A DNA stretch of 54,303 nt from an uncultured Saprospiraceae bacterium (GTDB lineage Bacteria; Bacteroidota; Bacteroidia; Chitinophagales; Saprospiraceae): contig CALFWZ010000094.1 of the NCBI GenBank assembly GCA_937928405.1, positions 1 to 54,303 of the forward strand, in the 5' to 3' direction. Each line of letters starts with the position of its first letter. The stretch's first letter is position 1. The translations under genes and the position numbers were made by a program. The notes under the pieces are model-generated. The model worked only from the letters and a program-made list of their open reading frames with translations. It was not told where the DNA came from and did not search any database. Positions 53,601-54,303 of the stretch are shown piece by piece.

Positions 53601-54055
53601 AGGCAATTAGTAAATTTGGAGACGCAGAAATTGCCAATCTAGAACGAAATGGTGGTATGCAAATGGTTATTAACGATGAAGAATTTACGCTAACACTCGA
53701 AGATTTTGAAATCACTACCCAGGATATTCCGGGCTGGTTGGTAGCAAGTGACGGACCACTAACTGTAGCATTAGATGTTACCCTGACAGATGAACTAAAA
53801 GCCGAAGGTGTTGCTCGTGAATTAGTCAATCGTATTCAGAATATTCGTAAAGATCAGAACTTTGAAATTACTGATCGTATTTTGGTAGAGATTGAAAACA
53901 AGACAGAAGTACAAGCGGGTATCACTGGATTTAAAGATTATATCGCCAATGAAGTTTTAGCAGATGATATTGTTTTGGTAGCGAGTCCGACAGACGCTGT
54001 AGCGGTAGAATTGCAAGAAGGGCTTGCTTTAAACATCAGTGTTAAGCGTACGTAG
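50693..54055 (+). CDS. ileS: Isoleucine--tRNA ligase, IleS2 (eukaryotic-like) type
   Basis: Charges tRNA(Ile), with an editing domain against valine. 1120 residues from the ATG at 50693; a TTG start at 50672 would fall inside the terminator U-run and adds an implausible MICKPFF. Class I signature: PPSANGKPGIHHV (HIGH-like, about 42-54) and KMSKRLGN (KMSKS loop). The CP1 editing domain contains AWTTTPWTLPSNTALAVG and DGTGIVHIAPTFGADD. WDTHGLPIELSVEKELG, IQPYSPAAGTGLSSHELNQPG and overall length place it with the IleS2 type, members of which are often less sensitive to mupirocin. It is preceded by the leader peptide and attenuator and followed by a terminator. Confidence 0.95.
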   Translation: MYKSYDSLNLPEIDRQILEFWESENVFERSISEKDANNTYVFYEGPPSANGKPGIHHVMARTVKDLFCRFHTMQGQRVQRKGGWDTHGLPIELSVEKELGITKEDIGTKISVDDYNKACRETVMRYKDMWDDITRKMGYWVDLENPYITFDNNYIESVWFLLKRLYDKDLLYKGYTIQPYSPAAGTGLSSHELNQPGAYRDVTDTSAIAQFKLKKDAASDFLFSVTNGADVHIIAWTTTPWTLPSNTALAVGNKIDYVLVKTFNQYTHEPINIVLAKALMGKQLSGKYKPLEEGQSLDDYQAGDKKIPFTVLKELKGAEMVGIRYEQLLPYVLPYENAAQAFQVIAGNFVTTEDGTGIVHIAPTFGADDAQVGKENNIPPMLVLDENENPVPLVDLQGKFRKEVGELAGLYVKNEYYTEGNAPDKSADVLISIKLKTENKAFKVEKYVHSYPHCWRTDKPILYYPLDSWFIKASSMKERMFELNKTINWKPAATGEGRFGKWLENLNDWNLSRSRFWGIPLPIWVSEDKEQKKCIGSIEELGKEIEKANAALGKNQTVPKDMHRPYIDEIVLVAEDGTPLTRELDLIDVWFDSGSMPYAQWHYPFENLDKFDPEKKMGFPADFIAEGVDQTRGWFYTLHAIAVMAFDSIAYKNVVSNGLVQDKNGQKMSKRLGNAVEPFETLAKYGADATRWYMISNAQPWDNLKFDVSGIDEVRRKFFGTLYNTYSFFGLYANVDKFNFSEAEVSLADRPEIDRWIISLLNSLIKEVTADYANYEATAATRKIQEFTDQHLSNWYVRLCRRRFWKGDYSADKIAAYQTLYTCMVTISKLMAPVAPFFADWMYSNLNTITKKETSVSVHLADFPTADDQAIDKGLEQRMDYAQSISSLVLSLRKKESIRVRQPLQKILLPVLNPDFQTQVEGVKDLILSEVNVKEIEYVTDTEGIIKKGIKPNFKTLGRRMGKHMKTVAQAISKFGDAEIANLERNGGMQMVINDEEFTLTLEDFEITTQDIPGWLVASDGPLTVALDVTLTDELKAEGVARELVNRIQNIRKDQNFEITDRILVEIENKTEVQAGITGFKDYIANEVLADDIVLVASPTDAVAVELQEGLALNISVKRT

Positions 54056-54079
54056 AATAAACGCTGATTAGAAAAAATT

Positions 54080-54114
54080 AAAGTCCTCTTTTTTCGTGAA
54101 GGAGGGCTTTTTTT
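54080..54114 (+). terminator. Intrinsic terminator of ileS
   Basis: Stem AAAGTCCTC (54080-54088) with GAGGGCTTT (54102-54110), one G-T pair, followed by a T-run to 54114. It is 25 bp after the ileS stop codon. Confidence 0.82.
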
Positions 54115-54166
54115 GTTGATTTGTTGATTTGTTGATTTGTTGATTTGTTGATTTGTTGATTTGTTG
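54113..54166. repeat. Tandem octamer repeat TTGTTGAT
   Basis: Six exact copies of TTGTTGAT plus a partial seventh, period 8, starting directly at the ileS terminator T-run. Copy number may vary by slippage. Related degenerate GTTGA-type repeats occur at about 47352-47388. Confidence 0.9.
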
Positions 54167-54303
54167 TGGTGCGACTTGAAGTTTTAATGATTCAAAACGA
54201 CATAAAGTTATGATAAAAAATTAAATTTAGTTTTTTAACATACGAAAAATGAATAAAAATGGGACAAGCCCTCAGTCATGACGTCAGAATGTCTGTAATC
54301 AAG

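Noticed and set aside
1..54303. tRNA, rRNA, insertion sequences, prophage genes, restriction or toxin-antitoxin systems
   Set aside because: I looked for these throughout and saw no sequence with the needed structure or motifs.

Overview
The window looks like a chromosomal segment of a non-model, AT-rich Bacteroidota, most likely a Saprospiria/Lewinella-type bacterium. The evidence is the family content (bacteroidete carotenoid cyclase CrtYcd, long ribosomal protein S1 with an extra C-terminal helix-hairpin-helix domain, curli operon with bacteroidete architecture, DUF5916 and DUF5691 proteins, mitochondrial-type aconitase), Bacteroidota-style promoters (TTTG-N19-21-TANNTTTG) and the lack of clear Shine-Dalgarno sequences. 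The exact genus cannot be read from the sequence. No tRNA, rRNA, CRISPR array, prophage or insertion sequence was seen; the only clear mobile element is an intein in dnaB.

Layout. 1-3.6 kb: leftward carotenoid operon crtI-crtB-crtYcd. 3.7-19 kb: mostly leftward housekeeping genes (six-domain S1, mscL, aconitase, a GCS2-CBS fusion, a SPOR-like secreted protein, rluB, intein-containing dnaB), with rightward fadD and a small lipoprotein gene. 18987-19701: a 715-bp AT-rich gap with three perfect DnaA boxes and a 107-bp element bounded by inverted repeats. Gene direction changes here from 10 of 12 leftward to 17 of 24 rightward, so this is a candidate replication origin. 19.7-25.3 kb: DUF5691 protein, hemA, a previously unlisted decayed SLC12-type transporter gene, aspS. 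25.3-31.7 kb: a complete curli secretion operon csgA-csgB-csgH/E-csgF-csgG plus a translationally coupled TolB-like lipoprotein. 31.8-36.8 kb: SDR/TetR pair, PNPOx-like protein, GcvH-like protein, S9 peptidase. 37-44.4 kb: soluble-adenylyl-cyclase-like multidomain protein, SdiA-regulated-type lipoprotein, 2-oxoglutarate dehydrogenase E2, small membrane protein. 44.6-50.5 kb: DUF5916 outer-membrane protein, a DUF3299-like protein with a LolCDE/MacB-type ABC transporter carrying a histidine-rich loop, and a ROK sugar kinase. 50.5-54.3 kb: ileS with its leader.

How genes work together. CrtB, CrtI and CrtYcd suffice to go from geranylgeranyl diphosphate to a cyclic carotene. CsgG/E/F would export and anchor the CsgA/B amyloid, with an amyloid-restraining CsgH-like domain built into the CsgE polypeptide. 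Aconitase and OdhB belong to the TCA cycle.

The most striking new observation is in front of ileS. A promoter is followed by a 20-codon reading frame with 8 isoleucine codons, then a strong intrinsic terminator only 20 bases before the ileS start, and a competing antiterminator that overlaps the leader stop codon. Together these read as a ribosome-mediated transcription attenuator controlling isoleucyl-tRNA synthetase by isoleucine-tRNA charging.
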